From contig CP070825.1 in assembly GCA_020344415.1 (NCBI GenBank), forward strand, positions 3,758,412 through 3,822,411: a stretch of DNA of 64,000 bases, read 5' to 3'. Shown here one piece after another: positions 43,612-52,006 of the stretch. Within the stretch, counting starts at the first letter, position 1. Every line of letters begins with the position of its first letter. Made by a program: the position numbers and the translations under genes. This stretch comes from Candidatus Aminicenantota bacterium (lineage in GTDB: Bacteria; Acidobacteriota; Aminicenantia; Aminicenantales; Aminicenantaceae). The notes under the pieces were generated by a model. The model was not told where the DNA came from and made no database searches. It was given only the letters and a program-made list of their open reading frames with translations.

Positions 43612-43803
43612 TCAAAGGACCTTCGTCACCCTCCCAGATCGAAGGCATCTGGTACAAACCCATATTCGTTTCACTCCTGATTTCGTTTGTGCCTTAACGT
43701 GCTGTAAGTTAGGCTTCCACTTTTTTTTTGTGGCTTTATGGGAATGACTAACGCTTTGTCCAAACACGGGACCTTTCCCACAGATTTCGCAGACCTTTGG
43801 CAT
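43612..43803 (-). CDS. rpmB: Ribosomal protein L28
   Basis: bL28, 63 residues, with MPKVCEICGKGPVFGQSVSHSH, KWKPNLQHV and VCTRCLRSGRVTKV. The CEIC and CTRC pairs are those of the zinc-ribbon form. It lies alone on the minus strand, convergent with the RelA/SpoT gene, only 13 bases apart. It has its own near-consensus promoter, and upstream lies a GGGGACAGTCCC palindrome. Confidence 0.96.
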   Translation of the reverse strand: MPKVCEICGKGPVFGQSVSHSHKATKKKWKPNLQHVKAQTKSGVKRIWVCTRCLRSGRVTKVL

Positions 43804-43826
43804 TTTTTATCTCTTCGAAAAAAACT

Positions 43827-43855
43827 TTTATACCATATTTCAGAAAAAAAGCCAA
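43827..43855 (-). promoter_or_regulatory. Promoter of rpmB
   Basis: On the minus strand TTGGCT (43855-43850), a 17-base spacer and TATAAA (43832-43827) lie about 25 bases before the gene. Confidence 0.6.
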
Positions 43856-43870
43856 CCCATTCTTCATATA

Positions 43871-43925
43871 TGGGGACAGTCCCACAGCCCCCTTTTTTAT
43901 TGGATAAGACAAGTGTCCCCTTTTT
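43871..43925. repeat. GGGGACAGTCCC palindrome with nearby TGTCCCCTTTTTG
   Basis: TGGGGACAGTCCCA at 43871-43884 and TGTCCCC at 43914-43920 followed by T belong to the same palindromic family as the tandem repeats at 37627. They lie in the rpmB upstream region. Confidence 0.5.
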
Positions 43926-44051
43926 GTAACAATAATCCTCATCTATATTTTCCTTTTTCTCTTTATAAATTTGGTACAAAACTTGCTGCTGTTATCAAGT
44001 TAGCTTGACGAAGCGTCGAAAAAGAAGTAACTTAATAGATGACGGTGGAAA

Positions 44052-44414
44052 ATGCATAAAAATTTTACAATTTATCTTGTATTCATACTTTTTCTCACCT
44101 TTTCTTTTTCAGCTTGCTCCCAACAATTCATGGATAATCAAATTCGATTCGGTATCCAAGCTGCTCAGAAAGAGCTGTGGGATGAAGCGATATTTCGGTG
44201 GAAAAAAGCCGTGGAGGCCGATCCAAACTCTGCCGCAGCCCACAATAACCTAGCTGTAGCCTACGAAAAGAAAGGCCTCTGGGAAGAGGCAAAGAAGGAG
44301 TATGAAACCGCTCTAAGGATTAGCCCAGAAAACAAGTATATCAAATCCAATTATGATGATTTCAAGAAACACTATGAATCCTTAACAATAGAGAAAAAGA
44401 ATGAAAAAAATTAG
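44052..44414 (+). CDS. TPR-repeat lipoprotein
   Basis: A 120-residue predicted lipoprotein with lipobox FSAC (Cys22) and about two tetratricopeptide units: WDEAIFRWKKAVEADPNSAAAHNNLAVAYEKKG and WEEAKKEYETALRISPENKYIKSNYDDF. TPR units bind partner proteins. It overlaps the next lipoprotein gene by 14 bases and lies in front of a large metalloprotease-like surface protein, so the three probably form one envelope unit. No specific role can be given. Confidence 0.8.
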   Translation: MHKNFTIYLVFILFLTFSFSACSQQFMDNQIRFGIQAAQKELWDEAIFRWKKAVEADPNSAAAHNNLAVAYEKKGLWEEAKKEYETALRISPENKYIKSNYDDFKKHYESLTIEKKNEKN

Positions 44415-45057
44415 ATTGGCCTTCTTTATTTTGCTCCTATCTTTTCTTTCCTGTAGCTCTGGATACAACTGGAAGACCAGAATTGAAATTCCTGGCGAAC
44501 CCATCCTGAACCTAGATAATTTCAAAGAAATTATCATCACCAATTTCTTAATAAAAAAGGAAGCAAAGAATTTTGACCTGAATAAGGAAATTGTCGCCTA
44601 TTTTTCTTCTGAGCTGGGAAAGGAATTCAAAGGGAAATTATCTTCAAGAACCATCAATTTAGAACAAGAAGAAGTGTTCAAAGATGAAAGCTTCTGGAGG
44701 GAGCAAGGAATAGATTTAAAGGAAACTCTGCTAATCTCTGGCAGCGCCCAATACACAGAAGAAGTCAGGAAGGCCATCCTTGAAAGAAGGCGAGATCGCG
44801 TCGAGGACCCCTTTCAATCCGAGAGAGGCCTTGCCGAGCGGAAGTTTTACACCTTTCTCCTTGATCTTTACCTTATCGATTCAAAAACAGGAAAGGCTCT
44901 TTACAAGAGAAACTTCAAAGAATCAAGAGGGTATCAGAACCCGAAACAAACTGCCCAATTCGCCTTCTTCGATCTCATCGGAAGAGTGAAAACGAAATTT
45001 TTTCAGAACATTCTGGCTGTAACAAAAATCCAGGAAAGGCACCTCATCTCTAAATAA
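44401..45057 (+). CDS. Lipoprotein of unknown function (218 aa)
   Basis: No family recognised. The signal and lipobox are MKKIRLAFFILLLSFLSC, giving Cys18. The mature part looks like alternating beta and helix: FKEIIITNFLIKKEAKNFDLNKEI, then LSSRTINLEQEE, LLISGSAQYTEEVRKAI and YTFLLDLYLIDSKTGKALYKRNF. The last phrase resembles lipoproteins that assemble with outer-membrane machines, but this is only a resemblance. It overlaps the TPR gene and precedes the barrel protein by 13 bases after AAAGGAG. Confidence 0.7.
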   Translation: MKKIRLAFFILLLSFLSCSSGYNWKTRIEIPGEPILNLDNFKEIIITNFLIKKEAKNFDLNKEIVAYFSSELGKEFKGKLSSRTINLEQEEVFKDESFWREQGIDLKETLLISGSAQYTEEVRKAILERRRDRVEDPFQSERGLAERKFYTFLLDLYLIDSKTGKALYKRNFKESRGYQNPKQTAQFAFFDLIGRVKTKFFQNILAVTKIQERHLISK

Positions 45058-45070
45058 AAGGAGAGTCACC

Positions 45071-48010
45071 ATGAAAAGCATTACATTAAATAGACTACTC
45101 GTCTCTTTCCTATTCCTTTTCCTCTGGGCTCCATTCTGCTTTGCCCAGTATAATTATTGGCCCTATTATGGGAAAAATAAAGTCATCTATGAAAAATTCG
45201 ACTGGAGCCATTACAAGACTGAGCACTTCGATATTCACTACTATGTCGAAGACCTTAACATCTTAAAGAATCTTGCAGATATGGCTGAAAGCGCCTACGA
45301 GAGAATTAGCCAGGACATTAAACATCAACTTTCTGCCACTGTTCCTCTCCTTTTTTACAAAACATCAACAGACTTTGAACAAACAAATCTTTTTCAAATG
45401 CCTCAAGGTGTTCTGGGTGTTGCAGAGTCAACCCTTTATCGTATTGCGATCCAAGGCGATATGTCGCCGGACGAAATTCAAGACCTCCTTGAGCATGAAT
45501 TAACCCATATTTTTGAATACGACCTTCTCTGGGGGAGTCCTGGTGGAGCCCTTTATGCTGTTAATGCCCCCCCTGACTGGATTATTGAAGGATTCGCTGA
45601 GTGGAGCACTCAAAACTGGTCCCCCTGGTCTATCATGATTGTCAGAGATGCCGCCCTAAACGACCGCATCCCTGAGCTTACAAGCACGGGGCAACTTTTC
45701 TCGCAACATCCATTACCCCGAACACCCTCTTACGATTTCGGCCACGCCATGTTTGACTATATCGAATCTAAGTACGGAAAAAACGGGATTCGAGAGTTCT
45801 GGCACTCCATGAAGAACTCCCCTCTCTTAGGGAGAAGGGATCCCATCAAGAGAACTTTCAAGCAAGATCCTAAGCAGTTTAATCATGAATTCAAGAAATA
45901 CCTCCGAGCGAGATTCAAGGATTTTCTTTTAAGGGAAAACCCTGAAGACTACAGCATTGCCATCGGGCCTGAATTCCCTACGAACCCCTATTATTATACC
46001 TTCTCGATCGCCCCCTCTCCTTCTGGCGATATTGTTGCTGCATTAGTAGCCAATATGAAAGGACAAGACTTTGATATCATTCTTTTCTCCACTAAAGATG
46101 GCTCTGTAATCAAAAATATTACCAAGGGCTTTACTCTTAAGTACGAGTATATTAAATACGAAGTAGATCCTGCCACAGGAAGCGATATTTCCTGGTCCTC
46201 TGATGGAGATCAGATCGCCTTTTTTGCTCGAGCCGGACGCAAATATTCTCTGATTCTCATCGATGCGTTATCTGGAAAGACTAATAAAATGATCCAGATC
46301 CCGCTTGACCAACCCTCATCCCCTTGCTTTTTTCCCACTGGAGAAGAGCTGATGTTTACCGCTTTTCATGAAGGAACGCATGACATCTTCAAGATAAATC
46401 TTTCCACTGAAAAAATTCTCAATTTAACAGAAGATAGCCTCTTCGAAAAAGCGGTGGCAATCTCTCCTGATGGAAAACAGGTGGCTTATTCAATTCGTCT
46501 TGACACCTATGACAAGCTTTTTCTTTCTCCGATAAACAATCTGAAAAAAAAGACACAGCTGACTTTTGGCAGAGGCAACACAATCACCCCACATTTCTCC
46601 GCCGATTCCAAAGAAATATACTTTTCTGGCGATATGAGAGATGCCTTTAATATCTACTCCTTGAGCCTCGAGACAGGAGAACTCAAGCGATACTCAGATG
46701 TCAGAACAGGCAACTTCTTTCCCAATCCTCTTCCCAACGAACCTAATACCATCATCTTTTCCTCGTTCAACAAAGGCTCCTTCCAGATTTTCAAGAGCGA
46801 ATTCGAGGGCGAGGTGGAAAAGACCGTCGCTTTTGTTGAAAAGCCAGTGGAAGAAGAATACACAGTGTTTGAGCCGATCGTCTCGCTAGAAATCAATAAG
46901 GATAAAATTGAAGCATATAAAGGGATGAGCAAATTGTATCTTACTTCAAGGCCTCCGGTCCAATCGATCGTCTCTACAGATGGATCAATCTATGGCGGTT
47001 CTGAACTTGCCTTCACAGACCTCCTGGGTGACTATACTTTCTACCTTATGGCTTACCAAGTCAGGAGCTTCAGATCCTACTACTTTTCCTTCATTAACCA
47101 AAAAAACAGACTTCAATATATGGCCAGTGCTTTCCAGTATACCGAATATTACTATGGCGACCTTTATTATTATGATCCCTCTTATTATGACTATTATAAC
47201 TACACTTACAGAGACGCCATGCGCACGCGTAAGATTACAGGGGCAAACATCAGTGCTTACTATCCTTTCAGCAGATACTACAGAGCACAAGCAAGTCTCG
47301 GTTATTATAACCATGAGGATGAATCCCTTTACTTACCTTCCTATGGCTATCAAGGGTTCTGGAACGGAAACCTGATCTATGCCTCTTTCTCTCTCATTGG
47401 TGAAACAACTCGTTTTAATTATTATGGGCCGATGTCAGGAAACACCTTCAAGCTATCCATTTCTCAAACTCTTCCTGTAGCAAAAAGCTTTCTCAGGAGT
47501 ACAACTGTCGAGGTAGACCTCCGGCAATATCTCTACCTTGGCATGAATACGCTTCTTGCCTTGCGATTCGAAGGCTTTGCAAGCCGCGGGAGAGATCCCT
47601 TCCTCTCTTATTTCGGGGGAAACAATCAAGTCCGTTCAGCTAACTTTTACAGTATTATGGCCACTGAAGGCTGGTATGCAAACGCTGAGTTCAGGTTCCC
47701 GTTAGTAAATGCCGCCAACACTCTTATCGGTCAGATAGGTCCTGTGCGAGGGGTTTTCTTCTTTGACATGTCGCGCTCTAAAATCAAAGGATATCCGGCA
47801 AAATTTTATGAGTTTGATCCTAATACCCGTTTGTGGTCAATTAACGACGCCATCGGTTCTTATGGCTACGGATTTGAATTTTTCTTTCTTGGCCTCCCAA
47901 TACATCTCGAATTCGCAAAAAGACTGGCGTTTCCTGATATCTCAAAGCCTTGGGATTTCAAGGCAATTGGCAAATTCGAGACAAAATTCTGGATAGGATT
48001 CGACTTTTAA
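45071..48010 (+). CDS. Secreted protein: gluzincin-like protease domain, PD40 propeller, C-terminal outer-membrane barrel
   Basis: The 979-residue protein has a signal peptide (about 1-25). Residues 40-290 form a peptidase-like domain with HELTH (residues 142-146) and downstream WIIEGFAEW (Glu173), the zinc-ligand spacing of gluzincins. Residues about 300-610 are WD40-like/TolB-type repeats (DISWSSDGDQIAFFARAG, VAISPDGKQVAYSIR, PHFSADSKEIYFSG). The last ~360 residues alternate aromatic and polar residues and end in GF-D-F, as for an outer-membrane beta-barrel of the surface-antigen type. Known relatives combine some of these modules; function here is inferred as surface proteolysis or assembly. 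Confidence 0.8.
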   Translation: MKSITLNRLLVSFLFLFLWAPFCFAQYNYWPYYGKNKVIYEKFDWSHYKTEHFDIHYYVEDLNILKNLADMAESAYERISQDIKHQLSATVPLLFYKTSTDFEQTNLFQMPQGVLGVAESTLYRIAIQGDMSPDEIQDLLEHELTHIFEYDLLWGSPGGALYAVNAPPDWIIEGFAEWSTQNWSPWSIMIVRDAALNDRIPELTSTGQLFSQHPLPRTPSYDFGHAMFDYIESKYGKNGIREFWHSMKNSPLLGRRDPIKRTFKQDPKQFNHEFKKYLRARFKDFLLRENPEDYSIAIGPEFPTNPYYYTFSIAPSPSGDIVAALVANMKGQDFDIILFSTKDGSVIKNITKGFTLKYEYIKYEVDPATGSDISWSSDGDQIAFFARAGRKYSLILIDALSGKTNKMIQIPLDQPSSPCFFPTGEELMFTAFHEGTHDIFKINLSTEKILNLTEDSLFEKAVAISPDGKQVAYSIRLDTYDKLFLSPINNLKKKTQLTFGRGNTITPHFSADSKEIYFSGDMRDAFNIYSLSLETGELKRYSDVRTGNFFPNPLPNEPNTIIFSSFNKGSFQIFKSEFEGEVEKTVAFVEKPVEEEYTVFEPIVSLEINKDKIEAYKGMSKLYLTSRPPVQSIVSTDGSIYGGSELAFTDLLGDYTFYLMAYQVRSFRSYYFSFINQKNRLQYMASAFQYTEYYYGDLYYYDPSYYDYYNYTYRDAMRTRKITGANISAYYPFSRYYRAQASLGYYNHEDESLYLPSYGYQGFWNGNLIYASFSLIGETTRFNYYGPMSGNTFKLSISQTLPVAKSFLRSTTVEVDLRQYLYLGMNTLLALRFEGFASRGRDPFLSYFGGNNQVRSANFYSIMATEGWYANAEFRFPLVNAANTLIGQIGPVRGVFFFDMSRSKIKGYPAKFYEFDPNTRLWSINDAIGSYGYGFEFFFLGLPIHLEFAKRLAFPDISKPWDFKAIGKFETKFWIGFDF

Positions 48011-48029
48011 AAATATTTATAATTATTTG

Positions 48030-48058
48030 TTGAATTCCTAAATCAAGAGTGCTATCAT
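48030..48058 (+). promoter_or_regulatory. Possible dnaA promoter
   Basis: TTGAAT at 48030-48035, a 17-base spacer and TATCAT at 48053-48058 precede the DnaA boxes and dnaA. Placement next to the boxes fits autoregulation. Confidence 0.45.
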
Positions 48059-48099
48059 AGCCAAGCCTTCTCTAGAATAAACCAGCAAAGGAAGAAGGT

Positions 48100-48132
48100 T
48101 TTTCCACATCTGTGGATAATTCTGTGGAAATT
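48100..48132. other. DnaA-box cluster upstream of dnaA (part of probable oriC)
   Basis: TTTTCCACA at 48100-48108, TGTGGATAA at 48111-48119 (the perfect TTATCCACA on the minus strand) and TGTGGAAAT at 48124-48132 form three closely spaced boxes just before dnaA. Such clusters both regulate dnaA and bind DnaA at the origin. Confidence 0.8.
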
Positions 48133-48144
48133 TGTTAACCAAGA

Positions 48145-49476
48145 ATGGAACGTCAAGATAAAAATAACCCTTGGGTTCAAATCCTTGGGGGTATCAAAAA
48201 AAAGATTGACAAAGGGAGCTTTGAAACTTGGTTCGAGCCGACACTCTACATTGGCCAGGAATCTGAATGTCTCTATATAAAAGTACCAAACTCCTATTTT
48301 AAGGACTGGCTATCTTTTCATTACTCCGGTCTGATCAACAGTAGCTCAAACGAGCTCTTTGGGAAGTTTTATGATGTCAAATATATCTTCGACGAAACCC
48401 CCTCTTCATTCATGAGGCGCTCGCCACAGGAGAGAAAATCCAAACACGGGATGCTTCTTAATCCCAACCTCAATCCTAATTATACATTCGAAAATTTCGT
48501 TGTTGGTTCTTGCAATCAATTTGCCCATGCCGCATCTATAGCTGTAGGGAAGAATCCCGCAAAATCTTATAATCCCCTCTATATTTATGGAGGCGCAGGT
48601 TTAGGAAAAACGCATCTAATGAACGCTATCGGACATTATGCCTTGAAACACCAACGTCGTTTAAAAATATTGTACATCACTACTGAAAAATTCATGAATG
48701 ATCTAATCAACCATCTCCAGTATGGAAAAATCTTAGACTTTCGCCAGAAATACAGGAGTGTAGATGTACTCCTTATGGATGACATACACTTTCTTTCCGG
48801 AAGAGAAAGGACCAAAGAGGAATTTTTTCATACTTTCAACCATCTTTATGATAGCCAGAAGCAGATTGTGATCTCCAGCGACTGCCCGCCTAAAGAAATC
48901 CCAAATCTTGAGGAGAGGTTTCATTCTCGGTTCGAATGGGGGTTAATAGGAGACCTTAAGCCTCCTGACATCGAAACAAGGATTGCAATCCTAAAAAAGA
49001 AATCTGAGTTAGAAGAGGTGTTTTTGCCTGAAAGTGTAGCTCTTTTTATAGCTGATAAAGTCCATTCCAATATAAGAGAGTTGGAGGGATACTTGCGTCG
49101 AGTTATCGCCTATGCTTCTCTCAAAGGCGAAAAGATTGATTTAGATATAACAAAAGAGGCATTAAAAAGTTTGCTGGATTCTGCCTCCAAATTTGTCACG
49201 GTTGAAAAGATTCAAAAATTAGTTTGTCACAAATTCAAGATAAAGCTTTCTCAGCTTAAATCAAAGAACAATTCCCCAAAGGTAGCCTTCCCTCGTCAAA
49301 TCGCTATGTATCTTTCAAAAGAACTCACAAAAACCTCTCTTCCTGAAATCGGTAAAAAATTCGGTGGAAAACACCATACAACCGTCATTCACAGCATAAG
49401 AAAGATAGAAAAATTACGCAGTGATAACCCAGAATTTGACAGAGAAATGAACAGTTTGATTAACTGTATTCACTAG
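48145..49476 (+). CDS. dnaA: Chromosomal replication initiator DnaA
   Basis: Binds DnaA boxes and opens the origin. The 443-residue protein has domain I (WVQILGGIKKKIDKGSFETWFEP), a linker, the AAA+ core with Walker A GGAGLGKT (149-156), DVLLMDDIHFLSGRERTKEE, and domain IV helix-turn-helix with GKHHTTVIHSIRKIE (here GGKHHTTVIHS). Typical full-length DnaA. Three DnaA-box-like sites precede it and dnaN follows 114 bases later. Confidence 0.97.
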   Translation: MERQDKNNPWVQILGGIKKKIDKGSFETWFEPTLYIGQESECLYIKVPNSYFKDWLSFHYSGLINSSSNELFGKFYDVKYIFDETPSSFMRRSPQERKSKHGMLLNPNLNPNYTFENFVVGSCNQFAHAASIAVGKNPAKSYNPLYIYGGAGLGKTHLMNAIGHYALKHQRRLKILYITTEKFMNDLINHLQYGKILDFRQKYRSVDVLLMDDIHFLSGRERTKEEFFHTFNHLYDSQKQIVISSDCPPKEIPNLEERFHSRFEWGLIGDLKPPDIETRIAILKKKSELEEVFLPESVALFIADKVHSNIRELEGYLRRVIAYASLKGEKIDLDITKEALKSLLDSASKFVTVEKIQKLVCHKFKIKLSQLKSKNNSPKVAFPRQIAMYLSKELTKTSLPEIGKKFGGKHHTTVIHSIRKIEKLRSDNPEFDREMNSLINCIH

Positions 49477-49590
49477 AAGAATCAGTATATAACAAAAAAT
49501 TTTCACATTTTATTTGATTTTAATTATTATTGTATTTAATCTTAATACTATATATAAATAAATTAAATACAACTTTAGAAAGGTGGAAAA
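49477..49590. other. Very A+T-rich spacer between dnaA and dnaN
   Basis: About 114 bases made mostly of A and T, including a long stretch of T/A words and ATATATAAATAAATTAAATAC just before the dnaN AGAAAGGTGG ribosome site. It could be the duplex-unwinding element of the origin, or simply the dnaN promoter region. No complete DnaA box is seen inside. Confidence 0.5.
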
Positions 49591-50691
49591 ATGAAATTTT
49601 CGACGAGCAAGGAAGGTATTCTTGAAGAACTCCAACTTCTCCAAGGAATCGTGGAGAAGAGAAATACTATGCCCATACTTGCAAACATACTGATAAACGT
49701 TTCAAAAGATGAAATCGAGCTTACTGGTACAGACTTGGAGGTTGGTTTGAGGACTCATTTTCCAGCCAAGATTGAAGAAGAAGGATCTATTACGATATCT
49801 GGAAAAAAGCTTTTTGAAATCGTGAAGTCGCTTCCAGATGAACAGAACATCTCTTTTAAAGAAGCAGGGGATCTAACAATGGAAATAACAGCAGGAGAGA
49901 GCGAGTTTAAGGTTCTGTGTCTGCCGAAGGAAGATTATCCTCAGGTTCCGGAGCCAAAATTTGAAAAAAACATCGTATTCCCCCTAAACACAATTAAGGA
50001 AATGATTGATAAGGTCTATTATGCCATTACTCAAGAACAAAGATATTATTTAAACGGCGCTTTAATGATCCTAAAAGACAATCGAATCGACCTGGTGAGT
50101 ACAGATGGACATCGCTTGTCTTATGCCTCGATTGCCATAGAGAATTTAAAGGTAAAAGAGGAAACAAGTGTAATAGTTGCGAAAAAAACATTGAATGAAT
50201 TAAGAAGGTTTGAAGATGAAACCTTAGAATTTGATTTAGATGAGAACAATCTTTTTTTTAAAGTCAAGGATAGAATATTAATTTCAAGGATCATTGAAGG
50301 AAAATTCCCTAACTATGATGCAGTCATTCCAAAAGACAATCCAAAAACCATCACTCTGTCCAGAGAAGAAATTACAGACGCTATCAGGCGGGTTTCCATC
50401 TTATCGACGGAAAGGTCTAAAGGGATAAAATTTAACATAGGAAAAAACGAGCTAAGATTATTTTCATCCAACCCAGAGATAGGAGAGGCTCGAGATAAAC
50501 TCAATATTGATTATGAAGACGATGCCTTAGAAATAGGTTTTAATTCGCAGTATCTACTTGATTTCCTTTCCACTGTTAAATCAGAAAAAATCTGTTTCGA
50601 ACTAAAAGATGAAAACAGTGCGGCCCTGATGAGGCCTGAAGTTGAAGAGGATATGAAGCATATATCAGTGTTGATGCCGATGAAGATTTGA
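49591..50691 (+). CDS. dnaN: DNA polymerase III sliding clamp (beta subunit)
   Basis: Ring-shaped processivity clamp, 366 residues in three similar domains. Visible: MKFSTSKEGILEELQLLQGIVEKRNTMPILANILI, TDLEVGLR, IDLVSTDGHRLSYASI, ISRIIEGKFPNYDAVIP and the C-terminal VLMPMKI (the family usually ends in M-P-x-R/K). It starts after AAAGGTGG. The usual recF and gyrB do not follow; instead a repeat and the rnf-associated genes on the other strand come next. Confidence 0.97.
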   Translation: MKFSTSKEGILEELQLLQGIVEKRNTMPILANILINVSKDEIELTGTDLEVGLRTHFPAKIEEEGSITISGKKLFEIVKSLPDEQNISFKEAGDLTMEITAGESEFKVLCLPKEDYPQVPEPKFEKNIVFPLNTIKEMIDKVYYAITQEQRYYLNGALMILKDNRIDLVSTDGHRLSYASIAIENLKVKEETSVIVAKKTLNELRRFEDETLEFDLDENNLFFKVKDRILISRIIEGKFPNYDAVIPKDNPKTITLSREEITDAIRRVSILSTERSKGIKFNIGKNELRLFSSNPEIGEARDKLNIDYEDDALEIGFNSQYLLDFLSTVKSEKICFELKDENSAALMRPEVEEDMKHISVLMPMKI

Positions 50692-50723
50692 GATTTCTCA
50701 AAAATCCTCGGCGCCTGATATAG

Positions 50724-50773
50724 CCGGATCCCCTCGAAGGACAGCTCGGGAAGGCTAAACCTTCAAAGTCGCT
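50724..50773. repeat. Diverged copy of a 50-bp repeat
   Basis: Matches 57285-57334 at 41 of 50 positions, with the stretch GCTCGGGAAGGCTAA identical. It lies between dnaN and the NusG-II gene, which ends 62 bases further on. Confidence 0.65.
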
Positions 50774-50835
50774 TTAGGAATTTCTAAAATAAAACAATCA
50801 AGGAATAGTATTCTTAAAGGGAAGAATATTGTGTG

Positions 50836-51570
50836 CTAACCGATTGATGTATCTATAGATCGAAAGCCTCGGATTTCTAAAAGGAAATGGTTGGGGGCGC
50901 AGATGATACGGTCTCCGGCAAAGGAGGCGGGAGATGAGTGGATGCAGATCTTATGGTGGCACGTAGAATCTGAAATCCAGGCTTTTCCCTCTTTAACGTT
51001 AACAGTAATATTCCCATTTTGAGTTCTGAACAATTTCGATAGATTTTTTCTTAAGGAGATATTTTCAGCCCTGCGTCCATCTATAATAATATCAGCATAG
51101 CCTCCAGGAAGAAAGCGGGCTTGCCTATCATTAAAAGAGACAGTAGTTAAGAATAAGGAAGGCTTGTCGTTTTTATTCAATTCTCTCCAGATAGAGAGAA
51201 GTTCTCGAGATCTGATATCCCATATTCTTCCATTCTTGATAAAGGTGAAAGAGGGAAGCACTTTATTTTTAAGAGATTTAAAAGACAGATTAAAATCAGC
51301 CCGAGATGGTAAAGAGACACATCTCCAGCCATCTTGATCGAGAGCCTTTCTTAATCCTTCTTCGTATGGATGAGAAGTGGGAAAGGCATACTTATGGCCC
51401 TGAATCAACCCGAATTTTTGAAGTTCTCGAAGGATATTAGAGATAAAGAATTGAGGAGAGTCGGAGATAAGGCAAAGCTCGAAACCGCTTTTTGGGGAAC
51501 TCTTGGCAAGTAGAAGCGGGGTTAGTGAGGGAACGATAAGGATTGTCTTAAAAAAGTTTCGTCTATCCAT
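50836..51570 (-). CDS. NusG-domain-II protein at the end of the rnf operon
   Basis: The 244-residue product begins MDRRNFFKTILIVPSL, a signal-like start with a twin-Arg. The middle part (about 30-190) is not recognised. The last ~60 residues are a NusG domain II (GNITVNVKEGKAWISDSTCHHKICIHSS and IICAPNHFLLEI) with the Cys pattern CHHKIC. Such proteins accompany Rnf complexes in many anaerobes; a role in the redox complex is inferred from position only. It overlaps the rseC-like gene by 8 bases. Confidence 0.75.
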   Translation of the reverse strand: MDRRNFFKTILIVPSLTPLLLAKSSPKSGFELCLISDSPQFFISNILRELQKFGLIQGHKYAFPTSHPYEEGLRKALDQDGWRCVSLPSRADFNLSFKSLKNKVLPSFTFIKNGRIWDIRSRELLSIWRELNKNDKPSLFLTTVSFNDRQARFLPGGYADIIIDGRRAENISLRKNLSKLFRTQNGNITVNVKEGKAWISDSTCHHKICIHSSPASFAGDRIICAPNHFLLEIRGFRSIDTSIG

Positions 51571-52006
51571 AGCAATCTCCTTTTTTTATAATATCTCTTA
51601 TCACAGGATAAAGATAGCGTTTGTTTCTTTTGCGGAAATAATTGAAGAGGCCCATTCCCGCTGAAACGAGGCCAAGAAAAAGCCCAATCAGGCTCAATGC
51701 CTCGGATGAGTATGGCAGAAAGAGGGAAGAGAGAGAGCCTACTCCCAGGCCTAATAGAGAAGCAGAGAGGAGGAAGCCAAACAACAGGATTAATTTTTTG
51801 TTATAAGCCTCCTCGGGAATCTCGATGGAGACCTCATCTCCAGGAAGGGCGTTTAAGGGATTGCGAACCGTCAGGATTCCTTTTGATTGATCTTGTCCTA
51901 TACACAGGCCGCGGGTAGAGCATCTCTCGCAGGTTTCGATAAAGCATTTGACCTCGACTTGGGCCATATCCTTTCCAGTGCTAACGACTAATCCGTTATC
52001 CTTCAT
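51563..52006 (-). CDS. rseC: RseC/SoxR-reducing-system-like membrane protein
   Basis: A 147-residue protein with an N-terminal Cys-containing domain (VEVKCFIETCERCSTRGLC), the phrase LTVRNPLNALPGDEVSIEIPE, and two membrane spans (about 71-90 and 95-120 from this start). These match the RseC family, found with Rnf/Rsx and linked to SoxR reduction or sigma-E in enterobacteria. The start at 52006 has AGGA upstream. An earlier ATG at 52033 overlaps rnfB further. Confidence 0.82.
   Translation of the reverse strand: MKDNGLVVSTGKDMAQVEVKCFIETCERCSTRGLCIGQDQSKGILTVRNPLNALPGDEVSIEIPEEAYNKKLILLFGFLLSASLLGLGVGSLSSLFLPYSSEALSLIGLFLGLVSAGMGLFNYFRKRNKRYLYPVIRDIIKKGDCYG

Noticed and set aside
43671..43979. 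Minus-strand frame of 102 codons upstream of and across rpmB
   Set aside because: It overlaps rpmB in another frame and contains the palindromic repeat; rpmB itself explains the region.
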